NCBI GenBank assembly: GCA_020348185.1
Contig: CP070743.1
Span: 37,136-52,561 of the forward strand
Origin: Nitrospirota bacterium
GTDB lineage: Bacteria; Nitrospirota; Nitrospiria; Nitrospirales; UBA8639
DNA: 15,426 bases
Reading direction: 5' to 3'
The first letter of the stretch is position 1; every line of letters begins with the position of its first letter. The translations under genes and the position numbers were made by a program. This document shows, piece after piece, positions 1-7,147 of the stretch. The notes beneath the pieces were generated by a model. It saw only the letters and a list, made by a program, of their open reading frames with translations, did not search any database and was not told where the DNA came from.

Positions 1-1
1 A

Positions 2-115
2 ATCGCACAGGTTGAGGCCGAGACCATTGAAGAATTAAATGATATTGTGCTGTCTCGGATTCGAAGCGTCGATGGGATTACGAAAACCAGCACAGCCCTG
101 GTTCTGAAAATGTAA
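2..115 (+). CDS. Lrp/AsnC ligand-binding (RAM) domain protein, C-terminal end only
   Basis: The frame is open from the left edge to a TAA at 113-115 and gives 37 residues. They end in a pattern typical of the Lrp/AsnC ligand-binding (RAM) domain: an EELND helix, then IRSVDGITKTST and a final hydrophobic strand ALVLKM. In this family the last helix and strand close an alpha/beta sandwich that binds amino acids or other small ligands and mediates oligomerisation. Only the tail is visible, so it cannot be said whether a DNA-binding helix-turn-helix lies upstream (full regulator) or whether this is a stand-alone RAM protein of about 80 residues. It is convergent with ctpA. Confidence 0.72.
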   Translation: MAQVEAETIEELNDIVLSRIRSVDGITKTSTALVLKM

Positions 116-180
116 CCGGCTTAAGAAAAGTAGAGTCTTTTTACAGCCCTAACATCTATAAGAAAGAGTTCAGGGTTTAA

Positions 181-222
181 AAGTTTCCAGTTCGCTTGAT
201 TCTAACCAGAAACTTGAAACTC
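181..222. repeat. Heptamer repeat array with inverted arms
   Basis: This 42-bp stretch reads as six consecutive 7-mers: AAGTTTC, CAGTTCG, CTTGATT, CTAACCA, GAAACTT, GAAACTC. The first unit and the fifth are exact reverse complements, so the ends can pair as a 7-bp stem around a loop of about 21 nt. The unit matches the 7-bp repeats found at four other intergenic places in the window. It lies between the convergent ends of the RAM-domain gene and ctpA. Its function is unknown; a slippage-born microsatellite or a weak transcript-end structure are both possible. Confidence 0.55.
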
Positions 223-265
223 GTATTCCAACGGTCTCACCCCCCGAAGGTGGGGACGGGTGCGG

Positions 266-283
266 TCGGCTTTTCCCAGCCGA
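266..283 (-). terminator. Hairpin downstream of ctpA, possible weak terminator
   Basis: TCGGCT and AGCCGA form a perfect 6-bp stem with a 6-nt loop about 60 nt beyond the ctpA stop. A second, GC-rich hairpin candidate (CACC/GGTG arms, 238-252) follows on the minus strand. Neither is followed by a T tract on that strand, so a Rho-independent terminator is not well supported. The rest of 116-345 holds no gene that I can support. Confidence 0.25.
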
Positions 284-345
284 AGACACCAGCCTGCTGC
301 CTGTTTTTCAGATACGCAGAAGTGAAGTGAGGACTCGGTTACGGG

Positions 346-1671
346 TTAGGATGGTAAGGGTTTGAGTTGCTTGAATACTTTCCATGTTTTGAGTAATTCC
401 ATCGCCTTTTGCAATTGGACATCGTTTTCGGGAACACCATTTTCCTTCTCAGGTTCACCATTTGGCGTCCCTTCTTCCGGGCTCCTGGATGTAGAAGGTT
501 GTGGTGAAATGGAAGCGGAAGGAGTTCCCGGGGTTTCCCCTTTTGAGTCTCCAACTTTAGCAACCGCTAGGACTTTCGGTTCTACAACAATATCAGGTTT
601 CACACCAACTGAATGAATGGACTTCCCTTTCGGAGTATAATATTTGGCAGTCGTCAGTCGAAGCCCTGACCCATCAGAGAGGGGGAGAATGGTCTGAACG
701 GATCCTTTCCCAAAGGTCGTTTTACCAATAATCACCGCTTTGCCCCAATCCTGCAAGGCCGCAGCCACAATTTCTGATGCACTCGCTGAGCCTTGGTTGA
801 CCAGAATAATCATGGGGTATTCATACATTTCGCCATTGGGTCGTGCGCGGTACTCGTCTTCTCGACCATTTCGACCCTTGATCGAAACCACCATTTTCCC
901 AGATTCCAAAAACTGCTCGGAGACCCCTACTGCGGCTGTTAATAGGCCTCCAGGGTTATTTCGAAGATCTAGAATTAACCCTTGGATCTCTTTTTCTTTT
1001 AAGCTTTGGAGGGCGTTGGACAAATCGTCGGGAGTCGATTCTTGGAATTGGGTGATTCGAATATACCCGGTTGTTCCTTCAAAAACCTTATCCCGGACAC
1101 TTTGAATTTTGATGGTATCTCGAGTCAAGGTGAAGATAAGAGGCGAATCGATACCTTCCCGTATAATCGTCAGGGTGCATGTCGTCCCCTTTTGTCCCCG
1201 CATTTTTTGGACGGCTTCCATCAACGTCAAATCTTTGGTGGGATCATCATTCACTTTCGTAATGAAATCTCCGGCTTGAATGCCTGCCGAAAATGCTGGA
1301 GTATCTTCAATAGGAGCAATGACTGTGAGACGATTCTCTTTAATCCCAATCTGAATTCCCAGGCCTCCGAATTCTCCTTTGGTTTCAACTTGCATTTCCT
1401 TGTACATTTCGGGGGTCATGTAGGAGGAATGAGGGTCCAAGCTGGTCAGCATCCCACGAACGGCTCCCTGAACTAAATCCTTGGTTTCCGTTTCTTCAAC
1501 ATAATGTTTTTTGACTTGAGCCATCACCTCTGCAAAGATCTGGAGATCCTCGTAGGTTTCACTGGCATATCCTGTTTGTTCCCAGCCTTTTCCGATCAAC
1601 ACTCCGGCCAGCAAAATGGCAATAACGGTCAGACTGGAAACCCACATTGTTGAATTGCGTTCCTGTTTCAT
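346..1671 (-). CDS. ctpA: S41A C-terminal processing peptidase (CtpA/Prc family)
   Basis: A 441-residue periplasmic serine protease. Residues 11-28 form an N-terminal signal or anchor segment. The short helical region before the PDZ domain includes LDPHSSYM (78-85). The PDZ domain spans about 100-185 (GEFGGLGIQIG, then APIEDTPAFSAGIQAGD), followed by the S41 core. The catalytic set fits the family spacing: Ser297 in GSASASE, Lys322 in FGKGSVQ (25 residues later) and Gln326. The residues from about 371 to 415 are a Pro/Ser/Glu-rich tail that is probably disordered. Family members trim the C-termini of periplasmic or membrane proteins, including peptidoglycan hydrolases. It is the last gene of the cluster after ftsE-ftsX-envC, a neighbourhood that fits control of wall hydrolysis. 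An A/G-rich ribosome site (AAAAGGGA) precedes the ATG. Substrate is unknown. Confidence 0.95.
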   Translation of the reverse strand: MKQERNSTMWVSSLTVIAILLAGVLIGKGWEQTGYASETYEDLQIFAEVMAQVKKHYVEETETKDLVQGAVRGMLTSLDPHSSYMTPEMYKEMQVETKGEFGGLGIQIGIKENRLTVIAPIEDTPAFSAGIQAGDFITKVNDDPTKDLTLMEAVQKMRGQKGTTCTLTIIREGIDSPLIFTLTRDTIKIQSVRDKVFEGTTGYIRITQFQESTPDDLSNALQSLKEKEIQGLILDLRNNPGGLLTAAVGVSEQFLESGKMVVSIKGRNGREDEYRARPNGEMYEYPMIILVNQGSASASEIVAAALQDWGKAVIIGKTTFGKGSVQTILPLSDGSGLRLTTAKYYTPKGKSIHSVGVKPDIVVEPKVLAVAKVGDSKGETPGTPSASISPQPSTSRSPEEGTPNGEPEKENGVPENDVQLQKAMELLKTWKVFKQLKPLPS

Positions 1672-1690
1672 AATGGTATTCCCTTTTCTA

Positions 1691-1816
1691 GCAGGATGTT
1701 GAAAAAGTCCGCCAGCGGCGTGCTCGGCCCTTTGTCGTGCTCACGTACTCCCGTGTACGCTCCACGCGCCAAAGGGCCTGCGGCCTTGCTGGAAGCGCCT
1801 TTTTGAACATCCTGCC
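1691..1816 (-). repeat. Palindromic dispersed element, copy 1 (126 bp)
   Basis: The ends are near-perfect inverted repeats: GCAGGATGTTGAAAAAG at the left and CTTTTTGAACATCCTGCC at the right. Inside is a second stem, GGCCCTTTG with CAAAGGGCC, and at the tip CGTAC with GTACG around a 6-nt loop. The whole unit could fold as a long cruciform or RNA hairpin. Copy 2 (5703-5858) is the same element in the opposite orientation. The 80-bp arm (1691-1770) differs from copy 2 at 3 positions and the 37-bp arm (1780-1816) at 2; copy 1 has 9 bp (1771-1779) where copy 2 has 39 bp. It fills most of the gap between envC and ctpA. It carries no transposase, so it resembles a REP/BIME or MITE-like element. Confidence 0.85.
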
Positions 1817-1899
1817 AGGCTTTTGGTATTGAAGTGATTTTAATCAAGTCATTCAAAATTATTGGCATGGTGATTTTGTCATCAGCCTATTAACGGCAG

Positions 1900-3096
1900 T
1901 TACGGTCGTTTGACCAGCCATCTGAGGGGATCGACTGGTTTTGTTCCTTTGCGCAATTCAAAATACAGAGTGTTTCCCTCCGTTAACCCTGTTTCCCCTG
2001 TCTCGCCGATAGTTTGACCCATCTCGACAGTTTGGCCTTCCTTGACTAAGAGTTTAGAGGAATGGGCGTAGAGTGAGAAAAATCCATTGCGATGGTCGAT
2101 GATGACCACCAGTCCATACCCTTTTAACCAATCTGCGTAGACCACGGTGCCAGAGGAGACGGTGCGAATAGGGCTTCCTCCAGTGGTTTTAATTTCGATG
2201 CCCTTTTTGGTGACATAAGTATCGAACGTGGGATGTTTTTGGCGCCCAAAAAAGGTGACCACGGTTCCATCGGTGGGCCAGAGCAAAGAGCCCCGCGAAT
2301 GAGGACGAGTCGAAGGCGCCCGTTTCTTTGATTTTGATAGCTTAAACCGTTGGTCAAGTTCTTTGAGTAATCCATCGACCTGTTGGGCCGATCTCTGTAA
2401 TCCTTCTACAGAGCGGTCATACAATTCTTTTTCTTTAGATAGACTGGTCAGCACGACCTTCTTTTCCTTTTTGACCCCCTTCATCTCCCGGATGGTATTT
2501 TCTGTTTGGCCTTTGTATTTTAGCAGCTCATCACGAGCGCTGGCTTGTTGTTCTTTGAGTTGTTCTAACTCATTCAGGTCGACATGGAATTTCTGAAGGA
2601 GATGATATTCCTTTTTCGAAATAGTGGAGAGATATGCCAGCCGACGCTCAAAATTCGAAAAAGAGTTCGACGAGAGTAAGGCCTTGAGATACCCGTCTCG
2701 CCCCTCCATATAGAGCAAGCGGAGTCGAGCAGAGATTGAGTGACGTCGGGCCTTGATCGTCATTCGAATGTCAGCAAGGTGAGCGTTCAATTCGGCAAGT
2801 TCTCTATCCTTTTTCTTAAGCTTTTGACTGGTTTGTTGATAGGCGTCCTGTTTGCGTTTGAGCTTCTGGTCAAGGTTTTCAATGGTTTTCAATACGGAAT
2901 CTTGTTCACTTTCGACTTTCTTGGCTTTTTGTTGAGCCTCACGAATTTCTTGATTCAATTCCTGAAGCCGACTTCGTTCTTGTTCGATCTCCTGCTGTAT
3001 GGCCTTTTTGTCGTTGGATTTGGCCAAGGCTGGAGCACACCACAATAGTGTTCCTATCACGAGGATACCGATGAATGGTGACAGCCAACGCGTCAT
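1900..3096 (-). CDS. envC: EnvC-like amidase activator: coiled coil plus degenerate LytM (M23) domain
   Basis: A 398-residue exported protein. Residues 1-25 are a signal peptide ending in APALA. Residues 27-255 are a charged coiled coil, rich in E, K, Q and L. Residues 270-395 form a LytM/M23 domain. Zinc ligands of active M23 enzymes are missing: the usual H-x-G-I-D reads KKGIEI (Lys297, Glu301), and the usual HLHFE reads TLYFE (Thr376, Tyr378). That is the pattern of EnvC-type proteins, which do not cut peptidoglycan but activate N-acetylmuramoyl-L-alanine amidases at division when FtsEX binds the coiled coil. The ATG overlaps the ftsX stop (ATGA), which supports coupling and the partnership with FtsX. 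A generic M23 peptidase label would be misleading here. Confidence 0.9.
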   Translation of the reverse strand: MTRWLSPFIGILVIGTLLWCAPALAKSNDKKAIQQEIEQERSRLQELNQEIREAQQKAKKVESEQDSVLKTIENLDQKLKRKQDAYQQTSQKLKKKDRELAELNAHLADIRMTIKARRHSISARLRLLYMEGRDGYLKALLSSNSFSNFERRLAYLSTISKKEYHLLQKFHVDLNELEQLKEQQASARDELLKYKGQTENTIREMKGVKKEKKVVLTSLSKEKELYDRSVEGLQRSAQQVDGLLKELDQRFKLSKSKKRAPSTRPHSRGSLLWPTDGTVVTFFGRQKHPTFDTYVTKKGIEIKTTGGSPIRTVSSGTVVYADWLKGYGLVVIIDHRNGFFSLYAHSSKLLVKEGQTVEMGQTIGETGETGLTEGNTLYFELRKGTKPVDPLRWLVKRP

Positions 3097-3992
3097 GGTC
3101 TAACCCGAACCCAACTATAAACCGAGAGAATACTCGCGGTACAACCCAACACCATTCCCCCGATGATGAGGGTCAATGATGTTTGGAAGGGGAAGAATTC
3201 CAGGGCGGAGGGGAACCCTCCGATTAACCCCAATGCATTAATTTTCTGCAGAAACACTTCAAACATGCCTCGTAACAAACCAACGGATAACCCTCCCCCC
3301 ACAATACCAAGTATAGCACCTTCAATGACATAGGGAATAGCTATAAAAGTTCCTGTGGCCCCAATCAAACGAAGAATTTCAATTTCCTCACGTCGTACAA
3401 AAAACGCCAGGCGAATGGTATTGGAGATAATGGTGATCGAGGCTAAACACAATATCAGTCCAATGATGACCGCGCCGAGCTCGAGGTAACTCACAAATAA
3501 CGTCAGGCGCTCAACCCACTCTTGACTGTAGCGCACACGCTCAACCCCGGGAAGTTCTTGCACTTGAGTGGCTACGTTCGACACGAAAGTGGCCGAATTT
3601 GAGTTTGGGGAGATGGTCGCGACAAAGGACGCAGGTAAAGGATTTCCTCCAATCCCGTCCAGCAAGAAGGATTCATCGGGGAATTGATGGTGAAAATCTT
3701 CCAAGGCCTCCTTTTTGGAAACAAACGATACCTCTTCAACCGACGGCTCCTGCTTGAGCCATCGCTCAAGTTGAGATTTTTCCTCAGAGGAAAAGTCCTC
3801 TTTGAGATAGACAATCAGTTCGACGTGATCTTGTAGTGTTCCAACCACCTTCTGCACATTGAGATACAGAAGCAAGAAGATGCCAAAGCTGGTAATGGTA
3901 AACCCGGTGGTCAGGACCCCCACAAGCGTACTGGTTCGGTTCGCCCGAAGGCTGGTGAGCGCTTCACGAAGGAGGTAGGCAAACTGTTTCAC
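3093..3992 (-). CDS. ftsX: Cell division protein FtsX (ABC-type permease subunit)
   Basis: A 299-residue membrane protein with the FtsX layout: a cytoplasmic N-terminus, TM1 at about 22-45, a large periplasmic domain at 47-165 that should contact EnvC, then TM2 at about 168-192, TM3 at about 217-240 and TM4 at about 272-292. The stretch RREEIEILRLIGAT (200-213), between TM2 and TM3, is the conserved cytoplasmic loop of the FtsX/MacB permease fold. FtsX does not transport; it passes the FtsE ATPase cycle across the membrane to peptidoglycan-hydrolase activators. The start is GTG, sharing a 4-nt GTGA overlap with the ftsE stop. No clear ribosome site precedes it, so translation is probably coupled to ftsE. 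Confidence 0.95.
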   Translation of the reverse strand: MKQFAYLLREALTSLRANRTSTLVGVLTTGFTITSFGIFLLLYLNVQKVVGTLQDHVELIVYLKEDFSSEEKSQLERWLKQEPSVEEVSFVSKKEALEDFHHQFPDESFLLDGIGGNPLPASFVATISPNSNSATFVSNVATQVQELPGVERVRYSQEWVERLTLFVSYLELGAVIIGLILCLASITIISNTIRLAFFVRREEIEILRLIGATGTFIAIPYVIEGAILGIVGGGLSVGLLRGMFEVFLQKINALGLIGGFPSALEFFPFQTSLTLIIGGMVLGCTASILSVYSWVRVRP

Positions 3993-4657
3993 TGATAGGC
4001 ACGCTGGTCCGAAAGGAGTCGACCACAGTCAAGCCGAATAACGCGGCCTTTCATGTGGTCAACCACCTGTTTGTTATGAGTGGCTAACATCAAAGTTGTT
4101 CCCCGGGCGTTAATGGATTTAAAGAGTTCACTAATTTCATAAGTCAGTTGAGGATCCAAATTCCCTGTTGGTTCATCGGCAAGCAGGATAATTGGAGAAT
4201 TCACGACAGCTCGGGCAATACAGACTCGTTGCTGTTCTCCGGCAGAAAGGACTTGGGTTTCCGTGGTTCGTTTATGTTCCATTCCCACGGCCTGTAGGGC
4301 TTCGTTAACTTTCTTTTTGGTGCCTGACGAGGATAACCCCCGAATGATGAGGGGAAGGGCGACATTTTCAAAAACGGTTTTTCGGGGAAGGAGCTTGAAG
4401 TCTTGTAAGACAAATCCCATGGTTCGACGGAGAAAGGGAACATCAGATGGGCGGATTCGTGCGATGTTCCTGTTTTGAACCAAGATTTGGCCATCATCAG
4501 GGATTTCCGCCCCAAATATCAACTTGAGTAAGGTCGTTTTCCCAGCGCCACTCGGTCCCGTCAATAGGACACATTCGCCCTTTTCAATGCGCAGGGATAC
4601 GTCCGAGAGGGCGCGGCATCCCTTATAATGTTTTGTGACGTGAAATAACTGAATCAT
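3989..4657 (-). CDS. ftsE: Cell division ATP-binding protein FtsE
   Basis: A 222-residue ABC ATPase of the MacB/LolD/FtsE group. Walker A is GPSGAGKT (34-41), the Q-loop glutamine is Gln85, the signature is LSAGEQQR (137-144, with Ala where LSGGE is usual), Walker B is IILLADEP (156-163) and the H-loop is His194. Immediate overlap with ftsX and the envC-like gene identifies it as FtsE rather than LolD or MacB. It forms the cytoplasmic engine of FtsEX, which regulates septal peptidoglycan hydrolysis. The ATG lies 12 nt after the yraN stop; the ribosome site is weak. Confidence 0.95.
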   Translation of the reverse strand: MIQLFHVTKHYKGCRALSDVSLRIEKGECVLLTGPSGAGKTTLLKLIFGAEIPDDGQILVQNRNIARIRPSDVPFLRRTMGFVLQDFKLLPRKTVFENVALPLIIRGLSSSGTKKKVNEALQAVGMEHKRTTETQVLSAGEQQRVCIARAVVNSPIILLADEPTGNLDPQLTYEISELFKSINARGTTLMLATHNKQVVDHMKGRVIRLDCGRLLSDQRAYQ

Positions 4658-4669
4658 CCGAATACCACT

Positions 4670-5065
4670 TCACCACCGCAAATCCTCCCCTGAAACTTCA
4701 AACGCATTCTCAATATGCTGAATTTCGATAGGGCCATTCAATTTTTGTTGGCATAGAATAACATCAAACCGACATGGTCCGGCATGAAACGTCTCAGGGG
4801 AAAGCTGAGCCATATACTGGGCGGCTAATTTAATCATACGCTGCTCTTTACTTCTATGGATCGCATAGGGCGCTCCTCCATACTTGTCCGTGCGTCTGGC
4901 TTTCACCTCTACAAAAACCAACATATCGCCATGCCGGACGATCATATCCAGCTCGCCTCCAGGCAACCGAATATTTCGCTCCAGGATTCGATACCCCTTT
5001 TTCCGCAACCATTGCTGGGCAAGGATTTCGGCGGCTTCGCCAAACCGCTGACCGTCTGATTTCAT
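4670..5065 (-). CDS. yraN: YraN/UPF0102 family protein (nuclease-like fold)
   Basis: A 131-residue protein with the UPF0102 signature: an N-terminal helix with G..AE..A..WL.KKGY (9-25), then NIRLPGGELDMIV (31-43) and LVFVEVKAR (49-57). Asp40, Glu53 and Lys55 form the D...ExK pattern of the restriction-endonuclease-like fold. The family is thought to act on nucleic acid, but its role is not firmly known. It follows rnhB with only 2 nt between stop and start, the usual rnhB-yraN neighbourhood, which suggests a linked role in DNA or RNA processing. Confidence 0.92.
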   Translation of the reverse strand: MKSDGQRFGEAAEILAQQWLRKKGYRILERNIRLPGGELDMIVRHGDMLVFVEVKARRTDKYGGAPYAIHRSKEQRMIKLAAQYMAQLSPETFHAGPCRFDVILCQQKLNGPIEIQHIENAFEVSGEDLRW

Positions 5066-5067
5066 GA

Positions 5068-5688
5068 TCAGGCCATACTCGACCCTTTGCAGGCTCGCAC
5101 GGGTCGAAAGCTCTGACGATGACCTTCACAGGGGCCAAAATGGGCTAAGAGTTTGAGGTGTTCCGGAGTTGGATACCCTTTGTGAATGTGAAATTGGTAT
5201 TGGGGATACCGGTCATGGTATTTCAGCATCAGGCGGTCGCGACTCACCTTGGCAATGACCGAGGCTGCTGCGATTGAAACCGACAAACGATCCCCTTTGA
5301 TGATAGCCTGCTGTGAAATGGGAACCCGAGACAGGCGCATCGCGTCGAGCAAGAGAAAATCGGGTTGTGGTGAAAGGCCCTCGATGGCTCTGGAAAAGGC
5401 CACTCGAGTGGCTCCAAGAATGTTCAATCTGTCAATTTCTTTTTCCGTCGCTAATCCGACTGACCATCCAAGAGCACGAGAGCCGATATCATCATACAGT
5501 TTTTCGCGTTGGGATTCTGTAAGCAGTTTGGAATCACGAAGTCCTTTAAACGAACATCGTCGTGGCAGGATGACCGCCGCCGCAACAACTGGGCCGGCAA
5601 GGGGGCCTCGACCGGCCTCATCTAACCCGGCGATCAGCCGAAATCCGCAAATCCGAGTGGATTCTTCAAAAAAGTGGGTGGGTCCCAC
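5068..5688 (-). CDS. rnhB: Ribonuclease HII
   Basis: A 206-residue cytoplasmic enzyme that cuts the RNA strand of RNA-DNA hybrids and starts removal of misincorporated ribonucleotides. The acidic active site is intact: Asp23 and Glu24 in GLDEAGRGPLAGPVV, Asp115 in LLLDAM and Asp133 in KGDRLSVSIAAAS, with the same spacing as in the E. coli enzyme. The tail motif HKGYPTPEH (169-177) is also present. The start is GTG; a GGAGG lies only about 3 nt upstream, which is closer than ideal. The palindromic element copy 2 ends about 14 nt upstream of this start, so its fold could affect access to the ribosome site. Confidence 0.95.
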   Translation of the reverse strand: MGPTHFFEESTRICGFRLIAGLDEAGRGPLAGPVVAAAVILPRRCSFKGLRDSKLLTESQREKLYDDIGSRALGWSVGLATEKEIDRLNILGATRVAFSRAIEGLSPQPDFLLLDAMRLSRVPISQQAIIKGDRLSVSIAAASVIAKVSRDRLMLKYHDRYPQYQFHIHKGYPTPEHLKLLAHFGPCEGHRQSFRPVRACKGSSMA

Positions 5689-5702
5689 GAACCTCCGTCA
5701 TT

Positions 5703-5858
5703 GGCAGGATGTTCAAAAAGGCCCGTCCAGCAAGGCCGCGCATTGCCTGCTACATCCCGCAGGGCGTCTCCCTTGATTGGCGCGCGGAGCGTACACGGGA
5801 GTACGTGAGCACGACAAAGGGCCGAGAACGCAGCTGGCGGACTTTTTCAACATCCTGC
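5703..5858 (+). repeat. Palindromic dispersed element, copy 2 (156 bp)
   Basis: This is the same element as at 1691-1816 but inverted. Its outer arms are GGCAGGATGTTCAAAAAGGC at the left and GACTTTTTCAACATCCTGC at the right, and the tip stem GTACACGGGAGTAC is kept. Relative to copy 1, the segment 5740-5778 is 39 bp instead of 9 bp, which replaces the left side of the inner CAAAGGGCC stem, so the middle pairing is weaker here. It lies between the rplS stop and the rnhB start inside the operon. A 64-codon frame across it (5709-5903) is only the translation of the repeat. Confidence 0.85.
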
Positions 5859-5906
5859 TGGGAAGATGATGACAGAAAGCTAAAAAGTGGGCGGTCTTAT
5901 TAATGT

Positions 5907-6374
5907 TTATGCGGTTTCTACCGGTTCAGGAGTTTCTGATTCTGTCACTTTCGTTGTGGAAGAACCGGCTACCGACGGGGGTGCTGCCGATTGAGTTCCC
6001 CTCGTATACTCACGTTCGGCCACTTTGGCGGCTTTCCCTTTTTTGGTGCGGAGATAATAGAGCTTAGCCCGACGAACTTTCCCTTTCCGGACGACTTCGA
6101 TTCCTGCAATGCTAGGAGAATGGACGGGGAAAATCCGTTCCACGCCTACACCGAAAGAAATCTTTCGAACGGTGAACATTTCGTTGGTCTTTTTCCCTTT
6201 TCGACCGATCACCACGCCTTCAAATACTTGAATGCGTTCTTTTTCCTCTTCGGTTTTTTTTCCGTAGGTTCGTTCCTCAATAACTTTGACTTTGACTCGG
6301 ACCGTGTCTCCGATCTCAAAAAATGGAACCTGCCCCGGGGTTAATGATTGTTCCAACCGTTCTAATTGATTCAT
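5907..6374 (-). CDS. rplS: 50S ribosomal protein bL19
   Basis: A 155-residue bL19 that sits at the 30S-50S interface of the ribosome. The core is clear: FEIGDTVRVKVKVIE (19-33), ERIQVFEGVVIGRKG (46-60), FTVRKISFGVGVERIFPVHSP (67-87) and RKGKVRRAKLYYLR (96-109). Two departures stand out. About ten extra charged residues (around 34-45, TYGKKTEEE) lie in the loop before ERIQ, and a tail of about 30 residues after 125 is rich in Ser, Thr, Pro, Glu and Ala. The usual length is about 115-120. The start is the ATG at 6372-6374, which overlaps the trmD stop (ATGA) and has an AAGGAG 6 nt upstream; a longer reading that adds ten residues is not supported. Confidence 0.95.
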   Translation of the reverse strand: MNQLERLEQSLTPGQVPFFEIGDTVRVKVKVIEERTYGKKTEEEKERIQVFEGVVIGRKGKKTNEMFTVRKISFGVGVERIFPVHSPSIAGIEVVRKGKVRRAKLYYLRTKKGKAAKVAEREYTRGTQSAAPPSVAGSSTTKVTESETPEPVETA

Positions 6375-7147
6375 GATAAGCTCCTTCCTGCCTTCGGCTG
6401 GCACAATGCCGAAGGGCTTTCCTCCAATATTTCGTGTATCAGTTGTTGATCTTCATCGGGCAAGTTTCGATCTTCAAGCAGATCGGGGCGCTTGAGCAAG
6501 GTATTCCGCAAGGCTTCCTTCCGCCGCCAACGTTTGATGGCTTGATGGTTTCCAGAAAGCAGAATGTCCGGAACGCCCAACCCTCGGACAGCCGAGGGCC
6601 TGGTAAAATGAGGATAATCGAGCAGAGAGTCCGCAAAGGAGTCCTGCTGGGCTGATTGAGGATCCCCCAACACGCCGGGAATGAACCGCACGGCTGCATC
6701 AATGATGACCAACGTCGCCAGTTCTCCACCGGTGAGAACATAATCACCAATCGAAATCTCTTCGGCAGCCAGGCCGGATTGCACTCGTTCATCAATCCCT
6801 TCATAATGCCCACAGATAAAGACCAAAGATTGATGTTCTTGACTGAGTTCCTCTGCCAGTGATTGAGTTAAAGGAATCCCTTGAGGCGAGGGGATCACGA
6901 ATCGAAATTTCCCCCCGGGTTGCCGGAGGGCATCGATGGCTTGAAAGATCGGCTCCGCCTTCATCACCATGCCTCCACCACCACCATACGGAACATCATC
7001 GGCGACCCGATGCGGATCGGGCGTATAATCGCGGATGTTATGAATTCGAAGGCGAAGGTGGCCCATTTCCTGAGCCCGTTTCAGGATACTCTGCGAAGCC
7101 ACTCCGGAGATGATCTCCGGAAAAAGAGTTAAAATTTCACATTGCAT
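6371..7147 (-). CDS. trmD: tRNA (guanine-N1-)-methyltransferase TrmD
   Basis: A 258-residue SPOUT (trefoil-knot) methyltransferase that makes m1G37 in tRNAs and prevents +1 frameshifting. Visible motifs (numbered from the MQCEIL start): LTLFPEI near the N-terminus, DDVPYGGGGGMVM (50-62), the SAM-binding knot ICGHYEGIDERV (111-122) and ISIGDYVLTGGELA (131-144), then DSFADSLLDYPHFTRP (169-184) and LSGNHQAIKRWR (197-208). I chose the ATG at 7145-7147 because family members begin at this methionine; the longer frame needs a TTG inside rimM. It overlaps the end of rimM by 11 nt and shares ATGA with rplS, so it is probably co-translated with both. Confidence 0.95.
   Translation of the reverse strand: MQCEILTLFPEIISGVASQSILKRAQEMGHLRLRIHNIRDYTPDPHRVADDVPYGGGGGMVMKAEPIFQAIDALRQPGGKFRFVIPSPQGIPLTQSLAEELSQEHQSLVFICGHYEGIDERVQSGLAAEEISIGDYVLTGGELATLVIIDAAVRFIPGVLGDPQSAQQDSFADSLLDYPHFTRPSAVRGLGVPDILLSGNHQAIKRWRRKEALRNTLLKRPDLLEDRNLPDEDQQLIHEILEESPSALCQPKAGRSLS
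6381..6386 (-). promoter_or_regulatory. Ribosome-binding site that sets the rplS start
   Basis: AAGGAG on the minus strand, 6 nt before the ATG at 6374. It lies inside the 3' end of trmD and favours this ATG over an upstream in-frame start. Confidence 0.75.

Noticed and set aside
238..252. GC-rich hairpin (CACC/GGTG) as terminator of ctpA or the RAM-domain gene
   Set aside because: Short stem, alternative pairings and no T tract on either strand.
1668..1868. 66-codon minus-strand frame over the first palindromic element
   Set aside because: Most of it is repeat sequence, it overlaps the ctpA start and has no recognisable product.
5709..5903. 64-codon plus-strand frame over the second palindromic element
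   Set aside because: It is the translation of the repeat and ends in spacer and antisense DNA; no ribosome site and no family resemblance.
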